Shown: one piece after another, positions 62,706 through 64,000 of the stretch
Layout: each line of letters opens with the position of its first letter
Position numbering within the stretch: position 1 is the first letter of the stretch
Assembly: GCF_048564905.1 (NCBI RefSeq)
Contig: NC_133007.1
Location: forward strand, 3,100,001 to 3,164,000
DNA from: Vicugna pacos
Taxonomy: Eukaryota > Chordata > Mammalia > Artiodactyla > Camelidae
DNA length: 64,000 bases
Direction: 5' to 3'
Program-made: the position numbers and the translations under genes
Notes under the pieces: generated by a model
Databases searched by the model: none
What the model saw: only the letters and a program-made list of their open reading frames with translations
What the model was told of the DNA's origin: nothing

Positions 62706-62772
62706 GGCTCTGAGAAGGACTACCAGCTGTGGGTGACTGCTGGCAAGAAAAAGGCCTCATACCCACTCACTG
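62706..62772 (+). pseudogene. ARHGAP20-like exon, RA domain
   Basis: Acceptor 'gtctccaag', donor 'cactg|gtaagt'. It reads 'GSEKDYQLWVTAGKKKASY' then 'PLT', against 'GSERDYQLWVNSGKEEAPY' in the parent. Intact, with excellent borders. The next exon is not found before the window ends. Confidence 0.85.
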
Positions 62773-62774
62773 GT

Positions 62775-64000
62775 AAGTGTCAGGGACACCTAAGGTGGGC
62801 TGACTGCAGAAAAAACTGTAACCCTAAACTCTCAAAGTGACAGTTAATCAGTCTAAAGCTAAAATACCCTCAACAATGAAACTCTCATGCGATACTCATT
62901 CTACATTTACTTGACAACCCCAGGCACTTGCTCTACCAGCATGGATATTAACATCTCTCCATTCTCCAGCTTATAGTCTAGTTGGAGAGAGAAAGTGAAT
63001 TTTTCTTCACTATTTTCCTTGACAAACAGAGCTATCTTGGAAAACTTTATTAACTTACCTACTCATTTCCTTCCTTCATTACATAGGCAAGGAAACAACA
63101 CAAATCGGAGTATCTTTCCCTCACACATTATTTTCCATATTCCAGTCTTCAAGTTCTCTGTTCCACTTCCCAATCACTAAGTAGCCTCTACTTCATGAGA
63201 ATCTTCTAAGATCCAGCCATGCCTCTGAATCCAGTATTTAGTTAACACCTGCTCCATGCCCAAAACTTCTCTCAGCATCAGAAAAAAAAAATGACATAAC
63301 CACACTCAGACTCTTCAAGCCTTCATGGCCCGAACCACCTGCACTTGGCCGTTTCTCCAGCTGACTTGACCAGCATTCCTCTTGAGCTTTTTATAAATAC
63401 ATCACACTTCCCCTAAAACAGTTACTAGAGCAAATGAGCTCAAATAATGATACCTATCCTTGGATCAGGAAATCTGTGCAGTGTGGTCCATGAAAATAGA
63501 GGGATTAAAACAAGGGGAAGGGCAGGATCTGCAACAGACCCTGCAATACAGTAACGGAACAGCGACTCCTGCTAGAAAACCTAGAGCCCTCCATCTTACA
63601 AGCAGTGTCTTTCTTCCTTTTTTTTTTTAATGCATTTAAAAATCCTATGGGGCTATTACTCTTTTTCTAGTGATCTCAAGAACATTTTCAAATGATCTGG
63701 AAAATCCAAACAACCAAGCTTTTCCTATGAAGTGTACATTCCTAGTCTTAGACTATATGGGGTCACCAAGCACATAGCTGAGGACTAAAGCCCCCTCCAC
63801 TATTCATGATTCTTTTTAATGTTGGTATCTTTGTAAATGTTGGTCAGCAATAAAGTAAAAAAAACTGAATACTGAGATATATTTAAATAAAAGGCATTAA
63901 TTACATAGAATCATGTAGATGCCAACTTGCAGCCTGAGGACGGCTTCGCACAGCACGGCTGCTCTAAGAATCCCTAAGAGCCTGTCATTCCTGATGACAC
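62775..64000. other. No exon recognised to the window end
   Basis: This should be intron of the ARHGAP20-like gene. The next expected exon (reading 'HEYPYGIKMSHL' in the parent) is not visible. Confidence 0.45.

Larger units (their letters stand above)
53855..62772 (+). pseudogene. ARHGAP20-like: ARHGAP20-like Rho GTPase-activating protein, PH and RA exons; damaged, runs off the window
   Basis: Six exons (53855-54023, 56654-56796, 59179-59220, 59835-about 59929, 60988-61065, 62706-62772) align in order with ARHGAP20. The first three give the PH domain: 'GWRKEKRQLFLYRDELLI', 'FKIKYEIPLNNMWTGDC', 'KSFVLGWPMVNFVATF' and 'SSERRDRWRAFLER'. The rest give the Ras-associating domain: 'YIYLAKEKEQPKSIPLKIF', 'VNDVINLSLSKLGIT' and 'GSEKDYQLWVTAGKK'. 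ARHGAP20 links Ras-family signals to Rho GTPase inactivation; the catalytic RhoGAP domain would follow beyond the window's right edge. Defects: the second exon changes frame near 56715-56735. The fourth exon's donor appears changed from GTAAGT to CTAAGT. The first exon may also shift near its start. It keeps introns, so it is a duplicated gene, not a retrocopy. Identity to the parent is modest, suggesting a diverged paralogue. It may be a pseudogene in this animal, or the frame changes may be assembly errors. Confidence 0.8.

Overview
This window is mammalian nuclear DNA, most likely from a camelid. The best marker is a tRNA-Ala-like SINE at about 37.7 kb with the layout of the camelid Vic-1 family (A and B boxes, then a C-rich tail after a short A/T run). 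Fragments resembling the cetartiodactyl L1 3' end at about 21.3 and 52.9 kb agree. Coding sequence is split into short exons with GT/AG borders, separated by LINE, MIR, L2 and DNA-transposon remnants. I see nothing bacterial, no CRISPR array and no operon.

Layout. (1) 2.8-3.75 kb, + strand: two exon-like segments that join in frame and resemble the linker region of RALGDS/RGL4-type Ras-GEFs; no catalytic exons follow. (2) 4.4-8.35 kb, + strand: five exons of the C-terminal part of a NUT family gene (NUTM2-like), ending in an Arg/Lys-rich tail and a polyadenylation signal. Its last exon opens with two nonsense codons. (3) 8.4-20 kb: no recognised gene; old L1, L2 and MIR copies. (4) 20.2-21.2 kb: a CpG island with GC boxes and two candidate minus-strand 5' exons; the gene is not identified. 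(5) 21.3-39 kb: L1 remnants, an LTR-like fossil, a Tigger-like element, the SINE and two unassigned open frames. (6) 39.7-40.7 kb, + strand: two adjacent EGFR kinase exons (equivalents of human exons 21 and 22) with their intron; a frameshift and a stop make this an unprocessed pseudogene fragment. (7) 41.9-52.5 kb: more L1, L2 and MIR. (8) 53.9-62.8 kb, + strand: six exons of an ARHGAP20-like Rho GTPase-activating protein, covering the PH domain and most of the Ras-associating domain. At least one exon is frameshifted and one splice donor looks destroyed; the RhoGAP domain would lie to the right, outside the window.

The gene pieces (RALGDS-like, NUTM2-like, EGFR, ARHGAP20-like) are all partial or damaged, keep introns where they can be seen, and all lie on the + strand. 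I infer that the window samples a region where segmental duplicates accumulate and decay. The only candidate live promoter is the CpG island on the minus strand. Family calls come from remembered protein sequences, not from a search. Repeat borders are approximate.
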